DNA from: Kappaphycus alvarezii | Taxonomy: Eukaryota > Rhodophyta > Florideophyceae > Gigartinales > Solieriaceae | DNA: 64,000 bases | Assembly: GCA_002205965.3 (NCBI GenBank) | Contig: NADL03000492.1 | Span: 1,612,001-1,676,000 of the forward strand | Reading direction: 5' to 3' | In this document: positions 63,151-64,000 of the stretch, in pieces | Position numbering within the stretch: the first letter of the stretch is position 1 | Layout of the letters: each line of letters begins with the position of its first letter | The notes under the pieces: model-generated | Databases searched by the model: none | Told to the model about the DNA's origin: nothing | What the model saw: the letters and a program-made list of their open reading frames with translations, nothing else | Position numbers and translations under genes: made by a program

Positions 63151-63975
63151 CTAGAATGACCCCTCGTACAGCGTATCAATCAATACTCGAAAAGCACGCG
63201 TGGAGAAGCTTTGCTCCGTCCAGTCGTCTGCTAGCAATTGGCGACCAAATTCAGGTTGCAACTTTTCCATGAGGAGTCCCACACATTTCATGAGTTCAGC
63301 ATCCCCAATCATTGGCTCTACAAAAGTCATCATCATCATGAATAATGACTCCACATCCTCCTTTGGCATCATAATGTTATTCACCGCCCCTTCGACCAAA
63401 AATATTACCATGCACTGTGTTTCTGCCTGCGCCCACATATTCTTGAAAACGGGGCAGTCGTCTCCACCCAGAGTTGCCTGATTATTCTCATTTAACCTAC
63501 TTCTCCATTCTCTCAACTCCCCAAAGCATTCCCCAATTGAAGTCCAGAAGAATTTGATAAACATGGTTGCCACACCGGGAAGTTGTACAATATCAGAAGC
63601 TTTCACTAGATTGTATATCTTGCTTACCATAAGATCGAATTCCATTAAATAGTCGCAGAGATGAGAAAAAAGTCCTAGGTCCCAACGATGTGTTGATCTC
63701 ATCAGCGCCAGAAAATCCTCAAAGGGCAGATCTTTTGGAATCTTGACCTCAGTGCAGTAGATATACTGCTTCATAGCCTGAAATGTTACAGGACTATCTT
63801 CTTGAGACAAATGAATAACACGGGTACGTCCTTCTTTGAAATTCTCATTTGTTAAAGCAGAAAATGGACCACCAGCATTGAGCAGACGTGATTCATGAAT
63901 GAAACTATCTTGTGCGTCGTAGATAGGATCAAATACAACTCTGAAAATAGGATCAGTTTCCCGCATAGAACGCAT
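63151..63975 (-). CDS. BTB/POZ-domain protein (5' end possibly outside window)
   Basis: 274 codons from the ATG at 63,975, and the frame stays open to the window edge, so the real start may lie beyond. Residues about 9-110 fit a BTB/POZ fold: FRVVFDPIYDAQDSFIHESR, LLNAGGPFSALTNENFKEGR, RVIHLSQEDSPVTFQAMKQY and IYCTEVKIPKDLPFEDFLAL, with the usual hydrophobic pattern ending HRWDLGLFSHLCDYLMEFDL. BTB domains dimerise and often recruit cullin-3 ubiquitin ligases. The C-terminal 150 residues are helical-looking without a recognised Kelch, zinc-finger or MATH domain. There is no stop, frameshift or transposon motif, so I regard it as the strongest host gene here. Its 3' end is at 63,151. Confidence 0.75.
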   Translation of the reverse strand: MRSMRETDPIFRVVFDPIYDAQDSFIHESRLLNAGGPFSALTNENFKEGRTRVIHLSQEDSPVTFQAMKQYIYCTEVKIPKDLPFEDFLALMRSTHRWDLGLFSHLCDYLMEFDLMVSKIYNLVKASDIVQLPGVATMFIKFFWTSIGECFGELREWRSRLNENNQATLGGDDCPVFKNMWAQAETQCMVIFLVEGAVNNIMMPKEDVESLFMMMMTFVEPMIGDAELMKCVGLLMEKLQPEFGRQLLADDWTEQSFSTRAFRVLIDTLYEGSF

Positions 63976-64000
63976 CGCCGACGAAGAGTTGTCAATACAG

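Noticed and set aside
1-64000. CRISPR array, rRNA, bacterial operon or prophage
   Set aside because: No regularly spaced short repeats with unique spacers, no rRNA-like conserved blocks, and all recognised mobile proteins are eukaryotic retroelement or DNA transposon types.

Overview
This window looks like eukaryotic nuclear DNA dominated by decayed mobile elements, with few credible host genes. Each transposase or polyprotein family present (restriction-like-endonuclease non-LTR retrotransposons, Ty3/gypsy LTR elements, piggyBac, Harbinger) is a eukaryotic type. I saw no bacterial operons, Shine-Dalgarno pattern, rRNA, tRNA or CRISPR. The host could be an alga, oomycete-like protist or fungus. 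The sequence alone does not settle which, so I name no species.

Region 1 (1-21.3 kb, relatively GC-rich) is a graveyard of non-LTR retrotransposons of the restriction-like-endonuclease (RLE) type. I number nine copies RLE-1 to RLE-9; seven are here. RLE-2 (1.88-5.31 kb) and RLE-3 (6.0-8.86 kb) are the most complete. Each has a reverse transcriptase followed by a Zn-binding/RLE domain, and RLE-2 also has an N-terminal C2H2 finger ORF. Nested among them are short insertions with a shared right end, several flanked by exact 6-9 bp direct repeats. A plausible secreted cysteine-rich host protein lies at 11.3-11.8 kb. A frameshifted piggyBac transposase with long inverted repeats occupies about 17.05-20.18 kb.

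Region 2 (21.5-25.8 kb) is a plus-strand gypsy wreck with recognisable protease, RT, RNase H and integrase Zn-finger remnants, and a candidate 3' LTR after a polypurine tract.

Region 3 (26-53 kb) is mostly AT-rich with long stretches in which I recognise nothing. It contains a Harbinger transposase pseudogene (36.4-37.9 kb), a degenerate tandem array (43.5-44.5 kb), a badly decayed gypsy copy (49.8-52.2 kb), and several copies of a repeat family discussed next.

Region 4 (53.6-61.1 kb) holds the most novel-looking item: a 1.9-kb element at 53,615-55,549 with about 439-bp terminal inverted repeats and two short convergent reading frames, one acidic ('beta') and one basic ('alpha'). Related pieces occur at 33.7, 41.7, 45.5, 52.8 and 60.8 kb. 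It is followed by the best gypsy element (56.2-60.8 kb, minus strand), with gag zinc knuckles, protease, RT, RNase H, integrase and an unusual C-terminal tail that also occurs alone at 34.5-35.2 kb.

Region 5 (61.1-64 kb) has a perfect hairpin, two more RLE fragments, a SINE-like end, and a BTB/POZ-domain gene running to the window edge, probably a real host gene.
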